64,000 bases of DNA from Marinobacter fuscus (GTDB taxonomy: Bacteria > Pseudomonadota > Gammaproteobacteria > Pseudomonadales > Oleiphilaceae). The translations under genes were made by a program, and so were the position numbers. The notes beneath the pieces are model-generated. The model was not told the DNA's origin. It did not search any database and saw only the letters and a program-made list of their open reading frames with translations. Positions 29,263 to 37,995 of the stretch are shown here, in pieces (the first letter of the stretch is position 1; each line of letters starts with the position of its first letter). Where the stretch lies: the NCBI RefSeq assembly GCF_003007675.1, contig NZ_PXNP01000110.1, positions 124,001-188,000 of the forward strand, written 5' to 3'.

Positions 29263-30567
29263 TTACCGAAACTGGAACGCCTCTTTATGAAAGCGCAACA
29301 AACGCATCGGTGCCGACCGCAATCCACGCTCCAGTGCTCGCCCAAGAGACGCTGGACCACAGAACCAGACTTCTGCCCGGTCGCCAGAATGGTTACTGGC
29401 AGACAGAGCATCTGCAGACAACGTCTCGCCTTTACCGCTGTCGTGGATCTGCAATTTGATCGAGGGATGATTACTGCAAAGGGTTTGCAGCCGCTCCACC
29501 ACAGGATCTGCCCCTGCATTGCGTGTGCAGTAGTGCAGGTCGGCCTCCGGCATCGGCAGATGATCTCTGGCCGCGGCCTCCAGCCAGGCTAGGAAGGGTG
29601 TGACGCCGATGCCACCAGCAATCCAGATCTGGCGGGCCTTGCGATTGACTCGGTTAAGATCGAAGCAGCCATAAGGCCCCTCCACGGTTACCCGTTGCCC
29701 CACACGGATTTTCTGGCTGAGGTTGCGGGTAAAGTCCCCCAGGGACTTGATCAGGAAGGTCACCTGGCCATCACCGGCATCGGCGCTGGCAATGGTAAAC
29801 GGGTGTGCGCCCTCCAGCCGGTTAAACGTCACCAGCGCGAACTGGCCAGGCCGGTGGCCTCGCCAGGCATTGCCAAGATTGACCGTCACTTCGGTGATCC
29901 GGAGTTCAGGCGCCTGGATGGCGGAAATGGTGCCCTGCATCTGGCGCTGACGCCCCACGCGCCCGGTCAGCGAAAGCACACTGGCGATACTACCGCCCAC
30001 TAACAGCACGGCCATGCCCCAACCGATAGGCTGCTGCCACCAGTCCACAGGCGCCAGCCATGCAGCATGGAAGGCCAGCAACAGATACAGGGCTGGCATC
30101 GCCCGATGCAGATAGCGCCAGTACCGGTACGGGAACTTGCGCCAGAGCGTGATCAGCAGCATGGCGAACAGCACATAGATGGCAAACTCCCCCAGATCTT
30201 CTGCCGTGTCTCGCATGGCCTCAACGAACCCGCTGCCATGCAGGTCACCAAGCTGGCTGGCGCCACCGAACAGCGATTCGATGGCATCGTCACCCATTTC
30301 GATCAACCAGTGGGCGGCGGCAAATATCACCGCCAGAATGCCCGCCCACTTGTGGCTGCGATAAATTTTGTCCAGCCCACCCATTGGCCGCTCAAGCCAG
30401 CCGGGGCGCAAAGCCAGCAACATGGCCAGCGACAACAGGGCAATCGATAGCCAGCCACTGAGTAACAGACTCTGGTCGTAGACTGACCAGGGCACATCCG
30501 TCGTTGCCAGATGCCAGACCCACAAACCAGTCGTTAGACCGACAAACGGTAATATCAGCCGAATCAT
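29263..30567 (-). CDS. Ferric-reductase-like transmembrane flavocytochrome
   Basis: Membrane protein of 434 residues of the ferric reductase/NADPH-oxidase superfamily. The N-terminal half has about six helices with paired His residues (YRSHKWAG...AAAHW and YLHRAMP...AFHAAW) placed to bind two hemes. The C-terminal half is a ferredoxin-reductase module with the FAD motif HPFTIASAD, the NAD(P)H motif GGIGVTPFLAWL and a terminal HKEAFQFR. It should pass cytosolic electrons to the periplasm. The ATG at 30567 has GGAGGA upstream. It is first in the redox operon and diverges from a two-component system 163 bases away. Confidence 0.9.
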   Translation of the reverse strand: MIRLILPFVGLTTGLWVWHLATTDVPWSVYDQSLLLSGWLSIALLSLAMLLALRPGWLERPMGGLDKIYRSHKWAGILAVIFAAAHWLIEMGDDAIESLFGGASQLGDLHGSGFVEAMRDTAEDLGEFAIYVLFAMLLITLWRKFPYRYWRYLHRAMPALYLLLAFHAAWLAPVDWWQQPIGWGMAVLLVGGSIASVLSLTGRVGRQRQMQGTISAIQAPELRITEVTVNLGNAWRGHRPGQFALVTFNRLEGAHPFTIASADAGDGQVTFLIKSLGDFTRNLSQKIRVGQRVTVEGPYGCFDLNRVNRKARQIWIAGGIGVTPFLAWLEAAARDHLPMPEADLHYCTRNAGADPVVERLQTLCSNHPSIKLQIHDSGKGETLSADALSASNHSGDRAEVWFCGPASLGRALERGLRSAPMRLLRFHKEAFQFR

Positions 30568-30730
30568 AATGTTTCCTCCGATCAGCTCCGGGAATGTTCA
30601 GTGTCAGGCTACCGCCGGAACCTGACAGCCAGCTGAAGCGGATCATATAACCGGCCTTTTCCTTGATTTTTCAGGCTGCCGTCAGCTTCCGGCTGTAGTA
30701 TCGTTCTGGAAATCGCTTCAAAGGTGGGCT

Positions 30731-31396
30731 ATGCGCATACTGTTGGTTGAAGACACTGCGGGGCTCGGCGAGGCCGTAAGAGACCAGATTACCGACGATG
30801 GCCACGCCGTGGACTGGGTTCAGTCGCTCCGGTTTGCCGAAAACAGCCTGCAGACTACCCCCTATGACCTGATCCTGCTCGACCTGATGCTCCCCGATGG
30901 TCATGGACTGGATCTTCTGAAACGCCTCAGGGCCCGAAGAAACAGTACTCCGGTCATCATCCTCACCGCCAGGGATCAGGTATCAGACCGAATCAATGGC
31001 CTCAATGCCGGAGCCGACGACTATCTGGTCAAGCCCTTTGATCTGTCGGAGCTGTCGGCCCGGGTGGAAGCCGTCGGCCGTCGCTATCGGGGCAACCCAA
31101 ATCCTTTGATTCACCTCGGCACCCTGGAAATAGACCTGCACAATCACCGCATCCGCCGTAACGACCAGCCTGTGGAGCTGACTGCCCGTGAATGGGCACT
31201 GTTTGAAGGGTTTATTCAGCGGCCCGGCATGCTGCTTTCAAGGCAGCAACTGGAGGACCGGCTCTATGCCTTCGGGGCAGAAATTGAAAGCAACACCATT
31301 GAAGTCTATGTCAGCCGTTTGCGAAAAAAGCTGGGGCGGGATGCCATTGTCACGGTCAGGGGGATGGGCTATCGACTGGAAACCCATGAAATCTGA
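30731..31396 (+). CDS. OmpR/PhoB-family response regulator (QseB-like)
   Basis: DNA-binding response regulator of 221 residues. The receiver has the acidic pocket Glu7/Asp8, phospho-acceptor Asp51 in [13 protein letters not shown] and Lys in DYLVKPFD. A winged-helix output domain follows ([36 protein letters not shown]). Its stop overlaps the kinase start by 11 bases. Being divergent from the redox operon, it is a likely regulator of it. Confidence 0.95.
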   Translation: MRILLVEDTAGLGEAVRDQITDDGHAVDWVQSLRFAENSLQTTPYDLILLDLMLPDGHGLDLLKRLRARRNSTPVIILTARDQVSDRINGLNAGADDYLVKPFDLSELSARVEAVGRRYRGNPNPLIHLGTLEIDLHNHRIRRNDQPVELTAREWALFEGFIQRPGMLLSRQQLEDRLYAFGAEIESNTIEVYVSRLRKKLGRDAIVTVRGMGYRLETHEI

Positions 31397-32735
31397 TCGC
31401 AGCTTGCAAAAGCGACTGGGCATCAGCCTCACGGTGGGCGCGACACTGCTCTGGCTACTGGGCGTGACCGCCTCCGGCCTGGTGGCCCAGCACGAAATGG
31501 ACGAGGTTTTTGACAGTGCCCTGGAAGAAACTGCCCAGCGCATTCTGCCGCTGGCGGTAACGGATATCCTGAACCGGGAAACCGACACCGGCAGCCAGAC
31601 CGCCCCGGCCCTGAAAGAACACGACGAATACCTCACCTATGTAGTTCGCGACCGTCAGGGCCAGCTGCTGCTTCAGTCTCACGACGCCGACCTGAGCGTG
31701 TTCCAGGGTCCCCCCAGAGAAGGCTTCCACACCACCGGGAGCCACCGAATCTACGGCGCCTCGGCCATCAGCGATACGCTGTTCATTGAGATTGCAGAAC
31801 CTCTGGCGCACCGGCGCGAAGCCGCCATGGAGGCTGGCGTGGCGTTGCTGGTTCCGCTACTTTTTCTGGTCCCGGTCAGTCTGCTGGGCATCTGGTGGAT
31901 CGTGCGGCTGTCCCTGCGCCCGGTGGCGAGGTTTCAGCATTCGATCGAAGCGAGAGGCGTCAGTGATCTGTCTCCCGTTGATACCGATGGACTACCCACG
32001 GAATTTCAGCCCACAGCCATTGCGGTAAACCGGTTACTGAAGCGCCTGAACCGGGCACTTGATGCTGAGCGAAGTTTCACCGCCAATAGCGCCCATGAAC
32101 TGAGAACCCCTCTGGCAACCGCGCTGGCCAAAGTGCAACGTCTGAAAAAACAACTTGAAGGCCATCACTTGTTCGAAGATACCGTGCAGATTGAAAATGC
32201 CCTGCGCGGGCTATCAACGCTGTCGGAAAAACTGCTCGAGCTGGCCAAGGCCGAAGGTGGCGCTGCACTCTCAGAGCATCCTCAGGATCTGGTGCCCATT
32301 CTGGCGATGGTGGCCCGGGATTTTGAATTCCGGGCACCCGGCAGGCTTCGGCTGTCGCTTCCCGGCCTGCCGGTGACGTCTCTCCTCGACCCGGATGCCT
32401 TTGCAATCCTTGTGCGTAATCTGATTGAGAACGCGTTGAAGTACGGCGCGACACACCACCCCATCGAGGTCACCCTGAACGACGACGGCAGGCTCAGAGT
32501 CTGCAATGCTGGAGAGGTGGTGCCCCCGGAACGGCTGGCCCGGCTTCGTAACCGATTTACCCGCTATCACACCAGACCCTCGGGTTCCGGCCTCGGGCTT
32601 GCGATTGCCGAGGCCATTGCCTCGGGTTCCGGCATGCCCCTGGCTATCCGCTCACCGGCAACCGGGCAGGCAGACGGTTTTGAGGTTGAGGTCAATATCG
32701 CTCATGCCGGCAGGAATTCTGAACCGTGTACCTGA
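31386..32735 (+). CDS. Membrane sensor histidine kinase (QseC-like)
   Basis: Inner-membrane kinase of about 449 residues. A first membrane helix (about 12-32), a periplasmic sensor region of about 110 residues, a second helix (about 148-172) and a HAMP-like linker lead to the kinase core with His237 in [16 protein letters not shown]. The ATPase has [11 protein letters not shown] and [13 protein letters not shown]. The ATG at 31386 lies inside the end of the response regulator gene, showing coupling. The gene ends 10 bases into the following AraC-type gene. Confidence 0.93.
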   Translation: MKSDRSLQKRLGISLTVGATLLWLLGVTASGLVAQHEMDEVFDSALEETAQRILPLAVTDILNRETDTGSQTAPALKEHDEYLTYVVRDRQGQLLLQSHDADLSVFQGPPREGFHTTGSHRIYGASAISDTLFIEIAEPLAHRREAAMEAGVALLVPLLFLVPVSLLGIWWIVRLSLRPVARFQHSIEARGVSDLSPVDTDGLPTEFQPTAIAVNRLLKRLNRALDAERSFTANSAHELRTPLATALAKVQRLKKQLEGHHLFEDTVQIENALRGLSTLSEKLLELAKAEGGAALSEHPQDLVPILAMVARDFEFRAPGRLRLSLPGLPVTSLLDPDAFAILVRNLIENALKYGATHHPIEVTLNDDGRLRVCNAGEVVPPERLARLRNRFTRYHTRPSGSGLGLAIAEAIASGSGMPLAIRSPATGQADGFEVEVNIAHAGRNSEPCT

Positions 32736-33889
32736 CCTTGACCGACCTCATCCTGCTGACCAGCATTATTCAGGCACTGAGCCTGGCCAGCTTCCTGTTG
32801 CTTCCATCCAACTGTCGACTGACAAGCAATCAACTTCTTGTTGCAACACTGATTTGCTTCGCAGCCGGGCTCGGAGAAATTTTTCTCTACAGCAGCAACC
32901 TGGCCCTTGAACACCCAAATCTGGCCTACCTGGGCACCCTGATCGGACTATTACAGGCGGGCACCCTGTTTCTGTACGCCCAATCACTGATGTTTCGAGA
33001 GTTCCGATTGCGCCGGGCCCATTTCGTGCACACCCTGCTGTTCTGGGTCCTCGGTGCCATTTTCCTGGTCGAATACTATTTACAACCTGACGACGTAAAA
33101 CTGCGGATTCTTAACGAACGTGACCACCCCGGTGTGTTGACCTCGCCCCTGCTTGCCGTCGCAATTCACGCCGTTTTTCTCGGATACCTGTATGCCACTA
33201 TTCGCACAATCAATCATTTCGGCCTCAGCCTCCGACAGATTTTCTCAAGCATCGAAAACAAACAGCTTTCCTGGCTGAGAATACTGCTGATCGGCTACGC
33301 CATTGCCTGGACTGTGAGTATGTTCTATTGCTTGACAGCCCATGTTTTCAAGAGCTCACTGGGCACTGAATGGGTGGCCGGGGCTGGCGCCCTTACCGGC
33401 TTTTTCTTCATCAATTTCCTGACGGTCAACGCGCTTCGACAACCGGCTATCTTCACCGGACTGGCAGCAGATGAAGAAGCACTGTTAGCCGAAACTAGCG
33501 AACCGGAATTCAATCAGCACCTGAAACAAAAACTGGCCCGGTTCATGGCGGAGGACAAACCCTATCTGTTCTCGAATCTGACCCTGGATCAACTCGCCCA
33601 AAAAGTCAGCGCCCATCCCAAAGAAGTCTCCCGGGCCATCAACCAGGGGTTCGGGTGTAATTTCTTCGAGTTTGTCAGTGGCTTTCGTGTGGAGGAAGCG
33701 AAACTCCGCCTGGCCGATCCCGCGGATACGTCCACCATTCTGCAGGTGATGTATGATGCGGGTTTCAATTCCAAATCCGTTTTCAACACAGCTTTCAAAA
33801 ACACCACCGGTCTGACCCCCAGCGAATACCGGCGGCTGCATACCCGTGACTCCAACCGTAGTAACGAGGTGTCATCGGAAAGCCACTGA
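32726..33889 (+). CDS. Membrane-anchored AraC-type regulator (seven-helix sensor plus HTH)
   Basis: Protein of 387 residues. The first 230 or so residues contain six or seven hydrophobic helices; the last 100 form an AraC DNA-binding domain (NLTLDQLAQKVSAHPKEVSR and TILQVMYDAGFNSKSVFNTA). It therefore seems to sense at the membrane and bind DNA directly. The start is a GTG at 32726 overlapping the kinase stop by 10 bases, so it is coupled to the two-component genes. Adding such a regulator to a kinase/regulator pair in one overlapping operon is uncommon in my experience. Confidence 0.88.
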   Translation: MYLTLTDLILLTSIIQALSLASFLLLPSNCRLTSNQLLVATLICFAAGLGEIFLYSSNLALEHPNLAYLGTLIGLLQAGTLFLYAQSLMFREFRLRRAHFVHTLLFWVLGAIFLVEYYLQPDDVKLRILNERDHPGVLTSPLLAVAIHAVFLGYLYATIRTINHFGLSLRQIFSSIENKQLSWLRILLIGYAIAWTVSMFYCLTAHVFKSSLGTEWVAGAGALTGFFFINFLTVNALRQPAIFTGLAADEEALLAETSEPEFNQHLKQKLARFMAEDKPYLFSNLTLDQLAQKVSAHPKEVSRAINQGFGCNFFEFVSGFRVEEAKLRLADPADTSTILQVMYDAGFNSKSVFNTAFKNTTGLTPSEYRRLHTRDSNRSNEVSSESH

Positions 33890-34078
33890 TCGGGTTCGGC
33901 TTTCTGCATTCGCAAACCAGAACCATCAAACCTCTGTTTTTAAAGCATTTCCATGCCGGCGGATTATTGGTCTGACTGCAGGTTCTAGAACGCCCGGCCG
34001 GAGCATTTTCCGTAAGCTGACGTTCGGGTTCCGGTTTATCCGGAGCCTGTATCCGTCATCAAACGCGAGGAAATGTCC

Positions 34079-34666
34079 ATGACAATCAAACTACGAAAAG
34101 CCACCTTTGCCACCAGCGCAACCTTCGTCCTGGGACTCCTGCTGACCAGCCAGGCTCAGGCACATTGCGATGCGATGGATGGCCCTGTCATTACCGAGGC
34201 CAGGGCAGCACTGGAGGCCGGTGATGTTACCCCTCTTCTGAAATGGGTCCCTGCTCAGAACGAAGCAGAGATCAGGCGTCTGTTCGCTGATGTCCGCGAC
34301 ATACGGAGCCAGAGTGAGAAGGTGCAGAAGATTGCAGACACACACCTGTTTGCAACGCTGGTAAAGGTTCACCGGGCATCCGAGGGCGCGCCCTACACCG
34401 GCATCAAACCCGCAGGCAACATTGATCCCGCCATCAAGGCTGCGGATGCGGCACTAAACAACGGCGAGATTAACCAGCTGATTGCGAAGATCACACACAA
34501 AATAGAAACCGGGATTCGGGAACGTTACGACCAGGCACACCTCTCGTTAAGCACGGCCAGCAAGGGTGTCGATGAAGGTCGTCACTACGTCACCGACTAT
34601 GTGGATTACATTCATTATGTAGAAGCCGTTCACCATGCCGCCGGGGCAAGTGGGCACGGGCACTGA
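34079..34666 (+). CDS. DUF6448 family secreted protein
   Basis: Exported protein of about 195 residues. A signal peptide ends near SQAQA, and the mature protein begins HCDAMDGPVI, a His/Cys N-terminus that could bind metal, and ends HHAAGASGHGH, also His-rich. I recognise the DUF6448 family (KIADTHLFATLVKVHRASEGAPYTG); its function is unknown. I prefer the ATG at 34079, eight bases after GAGGA, over the ATG at 34073, which is too close to that site. The 189 bases before it show no clear signal. Confidence 0.82.
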   Translation: MTIKLRKATFATSATFVLGLLLTSQAQAHCDAMDGPVITEARAALEAGDVTPLLKWVPAQNEAEIRRLFADVRDIRSQSEKVQKIADTHLFATLVKVHRASEGAPYTGIKPAGNIDPAIKAADAALNNGEINQLIAKITHKIETGIRERYDQAHLSLSTASKGVDEGRHYVTDYVDYIHYVEAVHHAAGASGHGH

Positions 34667-34676
34667 ACTGGCCCCC

Positions 34677-34705
34677 AAAAAAAAAGGAAGGCACGAAGGC
34701 CTCCC
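34677..34705 (-). terminator. Intrinsic terminator of the NCS2 permease gene
   Basis: Read on the minus strand, a 7-bp stem GGGAGGC/GCCTTCC (one wobble pair) with a 6-base loop is followed by nine T residues. It lies about 45 bases beyond the permease stop. Confidence 0.85.
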
Positions 34706-34723
34706 AAGGACACACAGAGGGTA

Positions 34724-34747
34724 GATGCCGCCGAACACGGCGGCATC
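34724..34747. other. Perfect hairpin just past the permease stop
   Basis: GATGCCGCCG and CGGCGGCATC pair perfectly over 10 bp around an AACA loop, immediately after the permease stop and before the T-rich terminator. It has no T-run of its own and may protect the mRNA 3' end. Confidence 0.6.
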
Positions 34748-34751
34748 GGAT

Positions 34752-36128
34752 TCAGTGTTCTTTGATGGGTTCAACACCCGGGGCTTCGGGGTCTGGCGTG
34801 AAGCCAAGCAAGCGGGTGCGCTCAATCAGGAAGTACAGCACCGCACCGGTGGCCAGGCCCCAGCCTGCACCGTACACCGCCAGGACTACACCCATGGTGC
34901 CGGCAATGCCACGCTCGGTGTTGTTCTCCAGCTGCTCCAGGCCCACCATCAGACAGATGTAACCGGTCAGCAGCAGGGTCAGCGACAGTGCAATCGGCAG
35001 TACCGGCTGGAAGAAGCTCACCAGCGGCAGTACGAACAGCGCAATGAAACCGGTAATCCAGAAAGTGCCGCCACCGCTGTAGATGGAGTCCATGGCGTTG
35101 CGGCCGTACTTGTAGCGCTCAGCCATAGTGGCGGTAACGGCCGTCCAGATCGGGCCAGCCAGGCCGGGGTATGGCGCGAAGAAGGCATGGCCACCGTTAC
35201 GGATCGCCGTTACCAGGTGCACCCGGTCGATGCTGTTGTCGATGTCTTCGTCTTTACGCAGGTGATCCACACGGTTCATCAGGGACTGACCCACCACGAT
35301 GTCACCGAAGGCAATCACATAAGCAATCACGGCGGTGGGAATCGCGTACAGGAACACGCTCATATCCGGGAAACCGACACTGAACGGCAGGTAGTTCCAG
35401 AGCTGGTCAAAAGCCGGTTTGGTGATGCCCCACTCCACATTCGGAACGTCGTACTCGCCCGTAGCAAAGCCCACCAGGATCGCAACCACCATGCCCGGCA
35501 CCATGCCGTAGTTGGCAATCTTGCGGGCAATGTTGCTCTTGTCGACAAAGCCTTTGAACGACACCGAGAACATCAGGTACAGACACACCAGCCCACCGAC
35601 AATCAGCGAGATCGGAGTATTCGCCAGGCGGCCACCGGCTTCAATCTCACCCATCAGAGCGGCGATACCGGCGCCAATGATGATGCCGCCTTTCATGGAA
35701 CGGGGAATCCACTCCACCAGCTTGCTGCCCAGGCGGGTTACACCCAGGACCAGGAAGATGATGAAGACCAGAAACTGTAACGCGAACAGCGCCTGGATGG
35801 CCTCGGGGCCCGGCTCATAGTCAGAAAGGAACAGCAACACCACCGGAATACCGGGGGTGATCCAGCCAGGTACCAGCGGCACACCCAGCAAAGCGGGCAG
35901 CATAAAGCCGATGCCACACACCACCACGTAGGCCAGCGCCACGTCGTAGGGAACGCCCAGATATTTTTCCAGCAGCGGGATCATGGCCAGACTGACCACG
36001 AACATAATCAGCGCCTGCACCATTTCCGCAAATTCCCAGCGGTAATGGACAAACGGCAGTCGGACTTTGAAGGGACCAGCAGGCCAGTACGGCTGCTCTT
36101 CACCATTCTTTCTGTGGAACATTTGCAT
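34752..36128 (-). CDS. NCS2 / solute carrier 23 family permease
   Basis: Inner-membrane transporter of about 458 residues with 12-14 hydrophobic segments, of the nucleobase-cation symporter 2 superfamily in a broad sense (GIIIGAGIAALMGEIEAGGRL, AFGDIVVGQSLMNRVDHLRK). It lacks the classical QNxGxxxxT signature, so the substrate is probably not a standard purine or pyrimidine. I use the ATG at 36128 with GGAGGT six bases upstream, not the in-frame ATG at 36146 that would contain that site. It follows an acyl-CoA synthetase gene on the same strand, which suggests uptake of a carboxylate that is then activated (inference). Confidence 0.85.
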   Translation of the reverse strand: MQMFHRKNGEEQPYWPAGPFKVRLPFVHYRWEFAEMVQALIMFVVSLAMIPLLEKYLGVPYDVALAYVVVCGIGFMLPALLGVPLVPGWITPGIPVVLLFLSDYEPGPEAIQALFALQFLVFIIFLVLGVTRLGSKLVEWIPRSMKGGIIIGAGIAALMGEIEAGGRLANTPISLIVGGLVCLYLMFSVSFKGFVDKSNIARKIANYGMVPGMVVAILVGFATGEYDVPNVEWGITKPAFDQLWNYLPFSVGFPDMSVFLYAIPTAVIAYVIAFGDIVVGQSLMNRVDHLRKDEDIDNSIDRVHLVTAIRNGGHAFFAPYPGLAGPIWTAVTATMAERYKYGRNAMDSIYSGGGTFWITGFIALFVLPLVSFFQPVLPIALSLTLLLTGYICLMVGLEQLENNTERGIAGTMGVVLAVYGAGWGLATGAVLYFLIERTRLLGFTPDPEAPGVEPIKEH

Positions 36129-36220
36129 AACGAGACCTCCAGACACCGTGTTTCAGATGCCAGCCTGTGTTGTTTTTGTGGAGAGGTTGGCTGCGCCGGT
36201 GGGCGCAGCCGTTCAGAGAA

Positions 36221-37849
36221 TCAGCTCAGCTCTTTGGCCTGGTCCCTCAAGACGAACTTCTGGATTTTGCCCGTTGAGGTCTTTGGCAGGTCGGTGAAGA
36301 CCACGGTCTTCGGCACCTTGAACCGGGCCAGATGCTCCCGGCAGAAGTTGATGATGTCGTCCTCGGAGACATCACCGGCCTCCGGTTTCAGGGTAATGAA
36401 GGCACAGGGGGTTTCGCCCCATTTTTCATCCGGACGGGCCACAACCGCCGCCTCCATCACCGCCGGGTGACGATACAGCGTGTCTTCCACTTCGATGGTG
36501 GAAATGTTCTCACCCCCGGAAATAATGATGTCCTTCAGACGATCCTTGATTTCCATATAACCGTCTTCGTGCCAGACCGCCAGGTCGCCGGTGTGGAACC
36601 AGCCACCCCTGAAGGCTTCTTCGGTGGCCTTCGGGTTCTTCAGGTAGCCCTTCATCACGGTGTTGCCACGCAGGAAGATCTCACCAATGGTCTTGCCGTC
36701 TTTCGGCACTGGCTGCATGGTATTCGGGTCTGCCACCATGGTGCCGCTCAGCGTGTGGTAACGCACACCCTGGCGGGCTTTGATTTTGGCACGCTCCTGC
36801 AGCGGCAACTCATCCCACTCGGATTTCCACGCGCACACCGTCACCGGGCCATAGACTTCGGTCAGGCCGTATACGTGAGTCACCTTGATGCCCATCTCCT
36901 CAATGGAACCGATTACCTGCGCGGGGGGCGCCGCACCGGCGGTCATCGACTTCACTTCGTGATCGATACCAGCTTTCGCTTCCGGCGAGGCATTGAGCAG
37001 CGCGTTCAGAACAATCGGCGCGCCACACATGTGAGTTACCTGATGATCACGAATCAGCTTCAGAATCTTTTCCGGGTCTACCCGGCGCAGGCACACATGA
37101 GTACCGGCCATGGCCGTGATCGTCCAGGGGAAGCACCAGCCGTTGCAGTGGAACATGGGCAGCGTCCACAGGTACACCGGGTGCATACCCATAGACCAGA
37201 CCGTCTGGTTGCCCAGGGCATTGATGTATGCGCCACGATGGTGATACACCACGCCTTTTGGGTTACCCGTGGTGCCGGAGGTGTAGTTCAGAGAAATGGC
37301 GTCCCACTCGTTGTCCGGGAAGCTCCACTGGAATTGCGGATCCCCTTCCTGCAGGAAGGCCTCGTAATCGAGATCACTCACCTGAACGCCCTCACCGTAT
37401 TCCGGGTCGTCAACGTCAATCACCAGGGGCTTGTCTTCAAGGTGACTGACCGCTTCCTTGATAACCTCACCAAATTCGCGGTCGGCGATCACCACTTTCG
37501 CTTCACCGTGCTCCAGCATGAAGGCAATGGCTTCCGCGTCCAGACGCACGTTCAGGGTATTCAGTACCGCACCGATCATCGGCACCCCGAAATGGCACTC
37601 CACCATCGCGGGAATATTCGGCAGCATGGCCGCCACCGTATCACCGCGGCCAATGCCGCGACCCTTCAGGGCCGAGGCCAGGCGACGACAACGGTCGTAG
37701 GTTTCTGCCCAGTTGCGACGGATGGCACCATGGATAATCGCCGGGTAGTCCGGGTAAACGTTGGCGGTGCGCTCGATAAAATCAATGGGGGACTGGACGG
37801 CGTAGTTGGCGCCCTGGGGCTCAAGGCCCTTGTCAAAGATCGAAGTCAT
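36221..37849 (-). CDS. Acyl-CoA synthetase (AMP-forming)
   Basis: ATP-dependent acid-CoA ligase of 542 residues. The AMP-binding motif NYTSGTTGNPKGV, the YGLTEVYGP motif, GWFHTGDLA and the C-terminal STGKIQKFVLRD with the catalytic Lys are all present. The HRGAYINALGNQ and MFHCNGWCFPW segments place it in the short/medium-chain group that includes methylmercaptopropionate-CoA ligase-like enzymes; the substrate cannot be fixed. It lies 92 bases upstream of the permease gene and diverges from a kinase/regulator pair. Confidence 0.93.
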   Translation of the reverse strand: MTSIFDKGLEPQGANYAVQSPIDFIERTANVYPDYPAIIHGAIRRNWAETYDRCRRLASALKGRGIGRGDTVAAMLPNIPAMVECHFGVPMIGAVLNTLNVRLDAEAIAFMLEHGEAKVVIADREFGEVIKEAVSHLEDKPLVIDVDDPEYGEGVQVSDLDYEAFLQEGDPQFQWSFPDNEWDAISLNYTSGTTGNPKGVVYHHRGAYINALGNQTVWSMGMHPVYLWTLPMFHCNGWCFPWTITAMAGTHVCLRRVDPEKILKLIRDHQVTHMCGAPIVLNALLNASPEAKAGIDHEVKSMTAGAAPPAQVIGSIEEMGIKVTHVYGLTEVYGPVTVCAWKSEWDELPLQERAKIKARQGVRYHTLSGTMVADPNTMQPVPKDGKTIGEIFLRGNTVMKGYLKNPKATEEAFRGGWFHTGDLAVWHEDGYMEIKDRLKDIIISGGENISTIEVEDTLYRHPAVMEAAVVARPDEKWGETPCAFITLKPEAGDVSEDDIINFCREHLARFKVPKTVVFTDLPKTSTGKIQKFVLRDQAKELS

Positions 37850-37962
37850 GTGTGGCCCTCTTACTCTGATGTTGTTTTTGTGGCGTATTCAGAAGAATCG
37901 CTAAAGCAGCTATACTCGGAATTGCCAAAAATAGTAGATCACAGAAACCTTACTAGAAACTC

Positions 37963-37980
37963 TACCATGGTATTATGGTA
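37963..37980. promoter_or_regulatory. Palindromic operator candidate between the acyl-CoA synthetase and sensor kinase genes
   Basis: TACCAT-GGTATT-ATGGTA is a 6-6-6 inverted repeat, and its first ten bases TACCATGGTA are themselves a palindrome. It lies 16 bases before the kinase ATG and about 115 bases before the synthetase start in an AT-rich stretch. It is a candidate binding site for the FixJ-type regulator encoded downstream. Confidence 0.55.
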
Positions 37981-37995
37981 CAAACACTATAAAAA

